From Isoetes taiwanensis (Eukaryota; Streptophyta; Lycopodiopsida; Isoetales; Isoetaceae): a stretch of 64,000 nucleotides of DNA. The stretch is taken from contig JAJEKV010000096.1 in NCBI GenBank assembly GCA_021234155.1, positions 3,099,678 through 3,163,677 of the forward strand. Reading direction: 5' to 3'. The notes under the pieces were generated by a model. That model searched no databases and had not been told where the DNA came from. It saw nothing but the letters and a program-made list of their open reading frames with translations. The position numbers were made by a program, and so were the translations under genes. This document shows, one piece after another, positions 1 through 10,111 of the stretch (the first letter of the stretch is position 1; each line of letters opens with the position of its first letter).

Positions 1-17
1 TTTAAAAAAAAATTGAT

Positions 18-312
18 GGAGTGGCTTGTTCAAGGGCACGGGTCGGCTCCACCTAGAGTGGGGAGGACCATGTACCCGGGTTCGAAGTCCACTTCACTAC
101 GATCATATATTTTTCCTAGGTTAAGGAGTGGCTTGTTCAAGGGCATGGCCGGCTCCACCTAGAGTGGAGAGGCCCACGTACCCGGGTTCAAGTCCACAGC
201 CACTTGTTATTTTTTAGGTTTAAAATAAAATTGTAGTGGCTTGTTCAAGGGCACGGTAGGCTCCACTACGAGTGGAGACGACCAGGTGTTCGGGTCCAAG
301 TCGACTTTTCTT
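18..312 (+). repeat. Three tandem tRNA-like (pol III box-like) repeat units
   Basis: Three units of about 75-110 bp start near 23, 126 and 236. Each begins AGTGGCTTGTTCAAGGGCA, which resembles an A box. The first two end with GGGTTCGAAGTCCAC or GGGTTCAAGTCCAC, which resembles a B box (GGTTCGANTCC); in the third unit this motif is degraded. Box spacing of roughly 50 bp fits tRNA-derived sequence. No cloverleaf can be folded because the T-stem does not pair, so these are not tRNA genes. They may be tandem SINE-like units carried by the transposon. The same triple array is at 55440-55735. Confidence 0.5.
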
Positions 313-420
313 GTAATTCTTAGGTAGAGGTGGCCAAATCTAGCTTATAACCCTAAAGCGTATGTTAGCCAACTCTAGCTTTTAATCCGACTAATCCAGA
401 TTTGGAAGGGGCTCATTTCA

Positions 421-821
421 ATGATGGGGGGAGCTGCTTCGAAAAAGAAGGTACATGACCTAGTCATAGTCTTATTTTTATTCTTTTGTTTTGTGTTAAT
501 CTATCGATTTATAGAAAAGGCAAAGAGTGATTGCAAAATTGAAGTCGAATGCCAAAAAATTGGGAGGCGATTGGTCAAAGGTCCCTAAACCACTTAATCT
601 GTCCATAAGGAAGATATCAAGGTATTTGTTATTTGTTGCCATTCGTTCAATTCAAAATAAGACATTTAACTTGTCATGTTGTATTCCTTGCAATCAGATC
701 ACTTTCGAACGTGCAAAGGATTCCAAGAAAAAACATCTGCCTCACGGACTGCCAAGGCAACTTCAAGCAAACGAATTCCGTCTCACTTGGGTTCTGGCGG
801 CCGAAAAGGCTTTTTACATAG
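421..821 (+). CDS. Small spliced ORF inside the CACTA-like element, copy 1 (unknown protein)
   Basis: I do not recognise this protein. A three-exon model reads open: 421-450, 515-621 and 698-821, with GT..AG introns of 64 and 76 bp. It gives an 86-residue basic protein that starts MMGGAASKKKKRQRV. The N-terminal lysine/arginine run could be a nuclear localisation signal; there is no membrane segment in the spliced form. Unspliced, the middle reading frame runs 527-829 from a GTG. The copy at 55845-56245 keeps all splice sites, the start and the stop. The only exon difference I see is a synonymous TCG/TCA change, while another nearby change falls in intron 2. It could be a captured host gene fragment or an element-encoded accessory protein. 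Confidence 0.4.
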
Positions 822-1009
822 ATTCGTAAGTGTATAAACTCTTAGTTCACGTTAACTTTCAATGTCATTGTCTAATATTGGTCGTATTGTTATAGAATTG
901 GCTATACAGGTTTTCCCCTAACAAGGAACACGTAAAGATAGCCACTACTCGCCTCTTGCCTCTTGTATATGATATTGTAACTAACTATTAAAATTCTTTC
1001 CCTTTTTTT

Positions 1010-1051
1010 GTTTTAATTTTTTTTTTTTTTTTTTTTATTTTTTTTTTTTTT
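1010..1051. repeat. Long T-rich homopolymer tract
   Basis: Almost pure T, interrupted by a single A near 1037. It separates the ORF part of the element from the GC-rich subterminal region. The other copy has an interrupted T/A tract at 56427-56500, so its length differs between copies. Confidence 0.8.
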
Positions 1052-1275
1052 CCGTACACCACGTCGCACGCGACGCCGTCCGCGTCGCGACGCCGACGCG
1101 ACGGCGACGCCACGCGAGTCACGCCTCAAGCTGACGTCTCGAAGCGACGCTGGCCGACGTCGCATGCGACGACGCCGCGATGCGACGATGTAGCCAGAAC
1201 GACGCCTCGTGGAGACGCCCGCGGCGACGCCGTCAGACGTCGCATAGACGTCGCTCAGACGTCGCTAAATGACCC
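1052..1275. repeat. CGACGTCG-rich subterminal repeat region of the CACTA-like element
   Basis: A dense, degenerate array of CGACG, GACGTCGC and GCGACGCCG motifs on both strands. CACTA elements usually carry short subterminal repeats that bind the transposase, and this array is in the right place next to the terminus at 1288. Its CpG density is far above the surrounding AT-rich DNA. Matching arrays are at 51053-51300 and 56505-56735. Confidence 0.7.
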
Positions 1276-1288
1276 TTTTCTTGTTGTG

Positions 1289-3359
1289 ACAGATCAAAGA
1301 AAAGAGATGCCGGACAATTGGAAGGCGTGAAGCGAGCAACATCCTCAACACTTGTCTGTCAACATGCTACAGGACTCGAAGGATGGAGTTGACACAACAA
1401 TATCATACCTAAAGGTATCCTTTAGCCGCCAAGATGAAGAATTCAATGTGGAGGATGTTTGTCAACGAAACCACCTTTAGGCTTTTGGGAAGTAAGATTT
1501 CAAGTGCTCAACTACGCCATCAAAACCACCAGCAATGGGAAGCCTCTAATGAAGAAAGTTGACCTTTACATTGAGGAGGAGCCCGGAGTCTCGAGCAACT
1601 CAAAAGAACGTTACCTTGCTGCTTCAAGAAGGCAAGGAGTGGATGAGATGCTAGCAAGATTGAGGAGCTACGATCATATAGTCGAGTAGGATAGGCTTAT
1701 GGATGATGACATCCATAATGGGATTGGAAGGCGTTTTCAGATTTTCTCGTGAAAGGATTGCCCTAAGTTGAGCTAAGCATCAACGATTGGGAAGGAAATG
1801 CATAGGAGTAACTAAAATTATACACGATTGTTAACAGACATCCAACATATTGAAACCACTTGGGGTGATTGATCATCTCGCTAAGAAGGAATCATTACTA
1901 GGATAATTATTGACCATGTATAAAGCTAGTACCTCCAAGGAATAATCCAACCGAATGAAAAGAAGTAATCTAACAAGTCCGGCCAACTTGTTATGATGAT
2001 ATCAATTCAATTGATAGGAATATTTCAAAAGAGTAAATAACTAAGAAAGGGGGATCTCTAGAATATAAAATGGAATAATACATGAAAGATATATCTAAAA
2101 ATAAGAAGTGAATTAATCGCATAGTCTCTTGAGACAAAAGGAATTGTCGTGGTGATAAAACCTTGCAGTTTAGAATTGTTCTAAAGAATTCAGTAACTCA
2201 CCGCTTAGGAATAGATATGTTAAACATGATGGCTGCATCCATCATAAATGGTTAAATATGTTAGCTAAGGCTAGTAAATTTAATGTGTTAGATAAGAAGC
2301 ATATAACCTCTTAAGGTAGATAGAATAGCTGAGATGTTATGACAACATCAATTGAGGGGATAGGATGCATTAGATAGCATCATTGGAGAGGTGTCGGACC
2401 ATTTTCTTATGAAGAAAGTGGGGGCTCAATCTTACTGAACCTACCTACATCTTAGGTGTTGAATTGCCATAAAATTAGTCGACCCTTGGAATAGAGTTCA
2501 TTCCGCAAGTAGCCAAAGCACATGGAGCATAAGATGGATAGACTGACGCAAGACTTCAGCATGTGTCCATGTGTCCTTCAGCACTCAAGACTGACGCGGG
2601 GTAGCGAATTAATGGAAGCAATGCAACGGCCAAGGCGTCTCCAAATTAGTCGGCACCGGCTCAATGGGGGTGCGACAGCTAAGGTGGAGAGAGGATTTGC
2701 ATCAAAGTATAGATAGAATGCATAATGGGAAAAGTATAATTTTCTTACGCCATGATCAATTGCCTGCATTCACACCTAGGAATGAGCTAGTAGCCTAACT
2801 CTTAATTAAATTATTCAGGGTTGTGAAAATTATATAATCTTAAGTATACTATTATGCAGGGCATTGATAACACTCCATGAGGGCATGTATCATAAGCTTT
2901 AATATCTTGTTGATAAATTCATAATAACTGCATAGATAGTTTTGTCTTATGTAGATATCTTAGTATCGCGATAAAGTAAGATAATAATTATATAAAATCT
3001 TAGTTAAACCTTTGCAAGGATGTAGTTCCTTTCAAAGGCGTTTAAGTAACCTTCATAGGGTCCTGACAAATATAATAAGAATTTGTCTATCTTTTTATAA
3101 GTATAGCAACTATAAAGTATATACATGTAAGGTTGATACATCACGGAGCAAGAGTCACATGCTCAACTCGGATCCGATGATATAAACCCTAGCCATATGA
3201 TAAATAATTAGTATACTTTTCAAATTGCCTCGATAATGGTATGATGACATATCTTAAAGGCCGTAAAGTTATCATATAACAGTTAGTTAAATATAATACT
3301 ATTGGAAACAATATATCCAATACTGCTATAATAAAGTTGATATGAAAATATTATCTTAA
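1289..3359. other. AT-rich stretch with no recognised gene
   Basis: No known domain can be read in any frame. A 76-codon open frame at 1459-1689 on the plus strand (starting MSTKPPLGFWEVRFQ) has ordinary amino-acid composition but I do not recognise it. The stretch lies directly upstream of a gypsy pol 3' end, so part of it may be decayed retrotransposon sequence. Confidence 0.4.
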
Positions 3360-3439
3360 GGTAATTAATGTAATTGCATGCAGAGAAGTCTAGCAGGGAT
3401 CATGGGGGGTCCAAGATAATGCTTATTTAAGACGTTAAC

Positions 3440-4097
3440 TAAACCATGTGTCCAAGAAAGAAGTATCCCAGCAGATGCTAGCCAACATGCAACAGCTGGT
3501 AGAGGATATCTTCTAGCAGCAAGAAGGCGGCAGAAGAGCATAGCAGCCAAGCACTGCATCGGCTGAAGCGTTGCATCGACAATTGCAAGAAGCTTGCTCC
3601 AAGATGGGCTGGACCATTCAGGGTAACCGAAAGAGTAGGTAACCAATCCTATAAGTTGGACCTGCCAGCACACTTGAAGATCCATAGCGTTTTCCACATA
3701 AGTCTCCTAAAGAGGCACATTCCTAATCCGGAGGAAGTGTTGGAGACACCGGAGTTACTGGAAATGATGGACGATCACTGAGATAGTTCCAGAGATTGAG
3801 ATTGAGATTGAGATTGAGATTGAGATTGAGATTGAGATTGAGATTGAGATTGAGATTGAGATTGAGATTGAGATTGAGATTGAGATTGAGATTGAGATTG
3901 AGATTGAGATTGAGATTGATAAGAAGATCTCAATTCTCCAATACCTAGTGAAAGGGACACTTACTGTGGAAGACGCTACGTGGATACTACAATCAGATTT
4001 GGAGAAGCAATACCTCCAATTCATGGAGCAATGCAAGGGTCGGCTCGTCACCGAAGTAGTCGACACCGAACCGATAGGTGAGTGTGAGGTAGACTAA
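3440..4097 (+). pseudogene. pol: Ty3/gypsy pol 3' end: integrase C-terminus and chromodomain (broken)
   Basis: This is the last part of a chromodomain-bearing Ty3/gypsy polyprotein. The conserved integrase C-terminal block is read at 3592-3780 (KLAPRWAGPFRVTERVGN, then LKIHSVFHISLLKRHIP). This frame stops at a TGA at 3779-3781. A second frame carries (Glu-Ile)n from the hexamer repeat and then a chromodomain-like tail (QYLVKGTLTVEDATWILQ) ending in TAA at 4095-4097. The two parts are therefore out of frame by one base. Upstream integrase and RT/RNase H are missing or unrecognisable. Decayed retrotransposon; family call firm, clade uncertain. Confidence 0.8.
3792..3917 (+). repeat. Hexanucleotide microsatellite, 21 perfect GAGATT units
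   Basis: The hexamer GAGATT is repeated 21 times without an error. It lies exactly between the integrase C-terminal block and the chromodomain tail of the gypsy fragment and encodes Glu-Ile dipeptides in the chromodomain frame. Because a hexamer keeps the frame, its length could change without breaking the protein. Confidence 0.95.
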
Positions 4098-4100
4098 AAA

Positions 4101-4127
4101 GTCTACTTCCGTCCCACGGAAGTAGAC
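4101..4127. other. Perfect 12-bp hairpin just after the pol stop
   Basis: GTCTACTTCCGT at 4101-4112 pairs perfectly with ACGGAAGTAGAC at 4116-4127 around a CCC loop. It begins three bases after the TAA of the gypsy polyprotein, so it sits in the 3' untranslated part of the element. Possible roles are RNA structure near the 3' end or simple chance; nothing decides between them. Confidence 0.7.
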
Positions 4128-4371
4128 GAACTTGAGAGATAAGAGGTCATTTTTAGTCAATGCCTACTACGGGAAGGACGCCATCCTTCACGCCAAAGGC
4201 AACTAAAGGTGTAGGCATGAGTGATCATCTTAGGCATGATAGGGCGCTGTCTCCACGGCCACGATGGAAGAAGCATCCTCTTCCTACGCCGGGAGATTAG
4301 TCTTGCATCCATGTAGTTAAATTAATTGTAATTAAATGGGTGGTTCCCTAATAACCATCCGTATAATAAAT

Positions 4372-4836
4372 AGGGAAAAACTCTGAAATACCCTCATGTT
4401 TTGCTAAAATTAACAAAACGCCCCTAAATAGGGAATTTCAGAGTTTTTTCCTAAATAGGGAAAAACTCTGAAATACCCTTATGTTTTGCTAAAATTAACA
4501 AAACACCCCTAGTTTTGGGGGTATTTTAATGGAAATGATCATAACTTTTTTGTGATGATCCAAATGAGAATGAGCCTTTCAGAGCTATTGTAAAGGAGGA
4601 TGAGACCATAATTTCAGAGGGATTTACGAGACCATAACTTGAGATTTCGAAATCTGATTCAGGAGATGTTAACTTTCATGGAAAGTTCTCAAACTCTTCT
4701 ACAATATATCTGGAAGACTCATTCTCATTTGGATCATCACAAAAAAAGTTATGATCATTTCCATAAAAATACCCCCAAAACTAGGGGCGTTTTGTTAACT
4801 TTAGCAAAACATAAGGGTATTTCAGAGTTTTTCCCT
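4372..4836. mobile_element. Foldback (long-TIR) MITE, copy 1
   Basis: The ends are inverted copies starting AGGGAAAAACTCTGAAATA and continuing into arms of well over 100 bp that end near the centre. A 7-bp direct repeat AATAAAT flanks it at 4365-4371 and 4837-4843. The first 80 bp contain an extra short inverted copy of the terminal motif (to about 4449), so the left end looks duplicated or nested. No coding capacity. The long arms suggest a Mutator-like or foldback origin, but the superfamily is not settled. Confidence 0.75.
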
Positions 4837-5044
4837 AATAAATAAATGTGTATTAACGTAGTGCTGCACCCGGCAGGCCAATAGAATGTTCTAAAGGGCA
4901 GGAGGGTCGCACTGCGAAGACTCGCAACACATATTTTTTTGTCATAATGTGTTGCAAGGAGACCAAATGGACCTTAAATTATAGAATTTGAAACTGTGTT
5001 AATGATAAGTGTGCAAACCATAAAATTTTGTGAATATTAAATGA

Positions 5045-5502
5045 TAGGGAAAAACTCTGAAATACACTTATGTTTTGCTAAAATTAACAAAACGCCCCTA
5101 GTTTTGGGAGTATTTTTATGGAAATGATCATAACATTTTTTGTGATGATCCAAATGAGAATGAGTCTTTCAGATATATTGTAGAAGAGGTTGAGATCTTT
5201 CCATGAAAGTTAACATCTCCTGAATCGGATTCCGAAATCTCAAGTTATGGTCTCGTAAATCCCTCTGAAATTTCTACAAATTTCTTGTGTATTAAAAATA
5301 TCATAACTTGTGATTTAAAACTCCGATTTATATGATATTACCTTTGATGGAAAGACCTCATCCTCCTTTACAATAATTCTGAAAGGGTTATTCTCATTTG
5401 GATCATCATAAAAAAGTTATGATCATTTCCATTAAAATACCCCAAAAACTAGGGGCGTTTTGTTAATTTTAGCAAAACATAAGGGTATTAGAGTTTTTCC
5501 CA
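5045..5502. mobile_element. Foldback (long-TIR) MITE, copy 2 of the same family
   Basis: Same terminal motif (TAGGGAAAAACTCTGAAATA at the left, its complement with a short deletion at the right) and the same internal blocks as 4372-4836. The motif ATGAT lies at both edges (5041-5045 and 5502-5506) and may be the target duplication. The centre includes an extra segment, around 5270-5345, that is not in copy 1. Confidence 0.75.
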
Positions 5503-6467
5503 TGATTGATAATGTAAAGGTTGAGAGATCACCTTACTATAGTATGTTATGGAACAACTGATGTAATTATAAAATTTAAACTGATGTAATTATAAAATTT
5601 TTTGGGGTAATTGTGTTATAAAATTGCATGCATGGAATGTGTTGCAGGGTTCATGCAGGTTTCCAAGGTGGGGAGACGCGTGATGCTGAGGATAGCATCA
5701 ATTCAAGGTGGGGAGATGGTGACGTTCCAGCATAACATACGATCCGAATACGTATATTATACTACCACGTCACACGTACATGTCACCACGACAAGTACTT
5801 GAGAGCCGTAAAGAGTTGCGCCTAGGGGGCAACCTCGTATATGCACATGTATATTAAACATATGCAATTAAACCCCCTTACCAAGTGGCAATACCCCATT
5901 TGGTCCCTTCTAACCTAACCCTAAAAGTTCATGTATAAGGAACAAAAGGGGAAACCCTAAAAGTTTCCATTTTCTTATTTTGGCTTCCCTGAGCCATTCC
6001 GGCCAAGGCAATCTGTTATTCCGCATTGCCAGGCACCGTCGAGCCGCCTTTGCACAATAGTTCCTTCAAGAGCAGCTGTCTTTAGCAAGAACGAAGGCAT
6101 GGACGCGATTTGGGGAGCTGGAGCAAGCCAAGGATCAGGTAACCGGCGATTCTGTTGTGCAAAGCCGACTCTTAGTCTGGCAATGAGCTAGGATAGTATG
6201 TTAGATCAGTCTTAGCAGCCTTGTAGATCCTAAGATCATCAGCCCTAACAAAGGAACCTAACCATGTATGTTTAGGTAGAAAGATTAGATGTTATTCTAT
6301 GTTTCAGTTCTATGGATGATGATGTTCCATTCTATGCTCTCCTGTGTATTGGGAAGGGGGGTTAGAGACCCCTGAAAGCCTCAGTAGTTGATGTATCTAG
6401 ATAGCCTCATTAATTTCTAATTAATGCGGCCTGTGCATAAGAGCCCGCCTGGCTGTGAGTGGTGGGA
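5503..6467. other. No recognised gene; possibly remains of a gypsy LTR
   Basis: No protein domain is visible. The stretch follows the gypsy pol end and two MITEs, so it may include a 3' LTR, but I found no matching second LTR to define its ends. An open frame at 5611-5802 has no recognisable features. Confidence 0.35.
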
Positions 6468-7250
6468 CTAGACCCGCAGATAAGGGGGACTTGTCCCATT
6501 GCAGATTGATATTATCTTCCTTCGTGCTGCATCTTTGGATAAATTTCTTGGTTGTATATTTAGCAATTTTGAAGAAATAGCATTATTTATATCTCCTCTT
6601 TTCCCAACAATCATTGATAACAACAAAAGTTTTGCAGCCAACTTGTCTTTGCTATTAACAGACTTCATGTCTTGAAGCCCATCTTTCAAGTTTTTGATCA
6701 TTGATTTTATAACAATAACTTCAGAAGGATTTCCAATCACAAGTTCGAAAACAGAAAAAAAACTTGTCTTCTTGTAACAAACGAGCACAAAAAACTACTC
6801 TTTGATATTAACGAAGCGCTTGCAAATAGCTGAGAATGCAATCTACCGATCTGTTAATACGTTGCTTTATTTGTTTTGTGGCATAACACAGTCCAATATC
6901 ATAATACCTGCATTTAGAACCACCACTTCTAGTGGAGTTCTCGCCCTTCATTTGCAAAAATAAAATTGATTGAAATTCTTTGTAGATTGAATTGGTATGT
7001 TTCTTGTGGAATTCTTGTTTGGTGGTCATTTTGAAAGCGAGGGCATTTTAGAAAGGGATGGATGGATCCATTCAAACTGAGTTCGATTCGGTGCGCCAAG
7101 AATTCCGCGAGGAGGATTGTCAAGGGATGTTATTGCAATCATTATGGATCTGCCACCAAAAGACAAATTGGAGTATCTCGTTGTACACGTAAATGTACCC
7201 CAAAAATCCACAAATTCATCCTTCAATTCAGTACGATGTACGTACACCCT
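6468..7250 (-). CDS. Overlapping minus-strand open frames, unrecognised
   Basis: The longest frame (6468-6788, 106 codons from a non-ATG start) encodes a lysine-rich, leucine-rich sequence with KDKLAAKLLLLSMIVGKRGD. Other frames (6808-7029, 6929-7123, 7026-7247) continue upstream on the same strand and could be pieces of one decayed or spliced gene, including a cysteine-containing stretch SKCRYYDIGLCYATKQ. I cannot name a family. Flanked by transposon remnants, so transposon origin is more likely than a host gene. Confidence 0.25.
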
Positions 7251-7671
7251 TTCATGCTTTTACCCAAGTGTCAACATTGTGGCATTCAAAAACAGAAACT
7301 GAAAAATTCATTATCTTGGAGAATATATTTCATTAAAGATAAGCAATGTAAGTATTTTTCCGTTTTGTAGTAATTTCTTACTTGATGTTAATCCCAATGT
7401 AGCTACTTCCTTTTTATAGTAATTTCTCACTTGATGTTAATCGCAATGTAACTACGCTAATTAAGCCTAGGAATGTGGCTAAGACAATGAAGAGGCATTA
7501 GATCATTTTAACTAAGCATTGGCTGAGCAACATTCTTGAGAGAATCGCTATGCTCAAAATGGTCCTTTGACTAGGTTAAAACAACACATTACCAACATCA
7601 AAGAAATTCCACGCTGAAACGAAGCCTATAATGCTATTGGATACATATTTGCCATGAAAAAGCACAGATTC

Positions 7672-7892
7672 ATTGCCTCAATTCACACAGGTGCACACCT
7701 TCTCCGAATTAACATGGGCAGATAGATTGGCAAGCCACGCCAAGACAGGCTTTGTCAGTGCTGTCAAGTGGGAGCCGTTGAAGATGAACGTCAAACTCTT
7801 CAGAGCTGTCCAACGTACATCAAATTGTGACACGCTATGCTGAGATGAACAAGCTCGACCAGCTGCTACATGTGACATTGAGCACAACTTCT
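7672..7892 (+). pseudogene. Remnant of the Helitron helicase C-terminal coding region
   Basis: The DNA aligns with 31848-32062, the last part of the Helitron helicase fragment. Shared blocks include the ATGGGCAGAT word, the CACGCCA.GACAGGCT block and the end TACATGTGACATTGAGCA. This copy has several indels and no open frame. It shows that at least two diverged Helitron lineages left pieces in this window. Confidence 0.65.
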
Positions 7893-9279
7893 GTGCAATT
7901 GCTGGGATCATGTACCTTCAGGTGGTCATGGATATGCAGGCTTAGCTATGTCCTTGGACACTCACTTAATATGTACATATTTCATAATGTATATTTGTAC
8001 AATTTATCAGCACTTTTAATCCTGCCACAGTTTTTCCCTCAAAAATCCTTTGGGGGTGGGGTTTTTTAGATCTGGATAGTAATGCATCTGCTGGGTCCCA
8101 TAGGCCGATTGGTCACCATGAACGATAAAAACCCTTCGATTCGATTCAATCAATTCTTTTCACATGTTTCTGCTTCTTTAGAATGATATGTGATGGTCCC
8201 ACGGACTTAATTCATTTGGGTTTTATATCCAGCTATGTCTTTTCATTTTTGTTTTCTAATAGGTGTTATCCTCCCTAATCAATTTGGTATTCACAAAAGC
8301 ATACGAGTTCACATTTATAATTGCATTTTTCTAGTTATCACCATTTGCTTAAATATTGCTTGACAAGAACTTATTTCATGGGTTTCTTGAGCTTTCTTGG
8401 AGTTCGGGGGCCTCCATCATCATTCTTCTTTTCGACTGCTCCATCAACTTTGACTTTAGTTTATTTCATCTACTCTTCCAGCATATTTCTCTTATGGTGG
8501 CCATTTTTTCCCTGGAATGAGGGAGCAGTGACATTGGATTATCTACGTTTGTTATTCAATAGTTCCCTTTTCAATCTCCACTATCGTGTTTCTATTTGAC
8601 CCTATTGCGATTATGTCGAACCTAGCCATATGGACCATGATATTTATTGATAACCCTCACATCGATATCAATTTGTATTGTTCTCTGCATTCCCTCTTCG
8701 TGATGCCATTTCACAGCAATGCAATCGATGGCATTCTCCTTCATCTCATGCACATTATATTCAACTGGATAGTTATAGAGTCATGAGTTGTGAGTTCTCT
8801 TATGTTTGGCCAGTTTGATGTGTGCATATAGCAGATCCTTCTCACGAAACTAGTATTGGTCTACACCACTGGATCGTCATTCTCGAGAAAGGACGAGCAG
8901 CATATATACGACTTCTCATGTTTGTTTCATTATACATATATCATTGTTGAACCCCCTCCCCACCCCCATCTCCCCCCCCTCTTTATATCATTTTATGGTA
9001 TGCTTGTCTAGCTTTTTGGAGGTTCTTATGCATTGTTTCATTTGCTATTCCTTTATTGAATCACTCACTAAAGTGAAGACTAGAAAAATTCCCAGTGTTG
9101 CATTGACTTCCTCGGCTATGAAAACTCTCTAATTTCTATGCACAACAATGCACCATTCTATCTATTTGCCAACATTGATTAAAAATAGCCATCGACATTT
9201 TTAACTAAGGCAGCAACTCTTACCCTACATTCCTTCTTAGAAAGTAGAGCCCACTTAGAAACTACGGCATTTTAGAGGC
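7893..9279. other. AT-rich stretch with no recognised gene
   Basis: Several open frames of 60-92 codons (8321-8599, 8586-8786, 8944-9132) are rich in Phe, Leu and Ser and show no domain; they look like chance frames in T-rich DNA. No repeats or terminal structures were seen. Confidence 0.4.
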
Positions 9280-9299
9280 AAATTCTAGAATGGGACTCG

Positions 9300-9575
9300 C
9301 ATGAAACCAACAAACCGCCTGATAGATAGGCTTCTCATTCATCTCAAAGCAGTTTTCACAATGGTGGATAGTGGGTAGACGCACACATGCGAACTACCCA
9401 CGAAAAATAAAGGGAAAATCCAATTATATCCTTTGGACCCCAAAAATTACAATGCTAATAGATATTTGGCTGGTGTACCTGCCGAAAGCTTATCACCGGG
9501 ATTAAAAAACCCCGCCCTTTCGGGTTTTCGAGGAAAAACCCTAGTGATAAGCCTTCGGCAAGGGGCTTGGACAAA
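9300..9575. repeat. Dispersed repeat, copy 1, carrying a large hairpin
   Basis: Shares order and sequence with 44890-45120 and, more weakly, 62430-62570: a GATAGGCTTCTCATTCATYTC block, a GTGGATAGTGG block, GGACCCCAAAA, a hairpin, then CAAGGGGCTTGGACAAA. The hairpin is 9481-9559, with arms GCCGAAAGCTTATCAC and GTGATAAGCCTTCGGC, around a core with GGGATTAAAAAACCCC. No coding frame is conserved among copies. Element class unknown. Confidence 0.65.
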
Positions 9576-9751
9576 CGTAAGGCATAAAAAACGCTCCCAA
9601 TCCACGAATGAAACAGATGCCGCTCGCGAACCTGTACCTGCACATCACCAACAAAAACAACAAGACAAAAACAAACCTCCCAAAGTGGAGGGGCTGATTA
9701 CGCGCGTGCCACGCAACAAATATAATAAACAAAGAAGGGGGGGAGGGCGGG

Positions 9752-9932
9752 TTCAAAGAGAAAGAGGTACTGCTAAGAGAGAAGAGGAAGCGCCGATGAG
9801 GAGTCGATGCAGAAACGCGCCTAAAATAGCGAACTCCCAACCAGAATGGGCATGCGCCGCCCGCATGCATGCAAAACATGCATGCTCGTCCCATTCTAGA
9901 ATGGCGATCCGATGTCTCGGATCAATGGGATT
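9752..9932. repeat. 181-bp direct repeat, copy 1
   Basis: Nearly identical to 10112-10292 (three differences seen in 181 bp, offset 360 bp). It contains CATGCATGC-type palindromes, CCATTCTAGAATGG and the hairpin GATCCGATGTCTCGGATC near its end. A related block, TTCTAGAATGGGACTCRCAT followed by GAAACCAACAAAC, lies at 9283-9316 and directly after this copy at 9931-9964. The arrangement suggests a recent local duplication inside a transposon-derived region. Confidence 0.85.
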
Positions 9933-10111
9933 CTAGAATGGGACTCACATGAAACCAACAAACTGCCCGAATACCAAAGGACTTCCTTACAAACTAGGAT
10001 CGAGGACGAAGGTCACAGGACGAAGGCTAAAGGCCGAGAAAGGACAGCATGAAAGAAACGCCAAATTGGCCAAACCAGTAAGGGAGAAGCCCCTCCCCTG
10101 CCTGGAAACAA

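Larger units (their letters stand above)
1..1288. mobile_element. Right arm of a CACTA-like DNA transposon (left part outside window)
   Basis: This segment is nearly identical to 55431-56753, the right arm of the complete element at 51030-56753. By eye about 20 differences are visible, mostly single bases and small indels. It ends at 1288 with a terminus whose reverse complement begins CACAACAAGAAAAGGGTCAT, close to the classic CACTACAAGAAAA terminus of Spm/CACTA elements. Order inside: three tRNA-like repeats, a small spliced ORF, an A/T tract and a CGACGTCG-rich subterminal region. No transposase is visible. The 3 bp after the end are ACA, which should also flank the unseen left end. Confidence 0.8.

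Noticed and set aside
18-312. tRNA genes
   Set aside because: Box-like motifs are present but the T-stem and acceptor stem do not pair, so no cloverleaf forms.
3755-4066. Minus-strand Ser-Ile repeat protein
   Set aside because: It is the antisense reading of the GAGATT microsatellite and chromodomain region; an artefact of the repeat.
9541-9894. Minus-strand 117-codon ORF, and the related ORF at 10027-10329
   Set aside because: It is shared only because the 181-bp DNA repeat is shared; no domain and it covers palindromic sequence.
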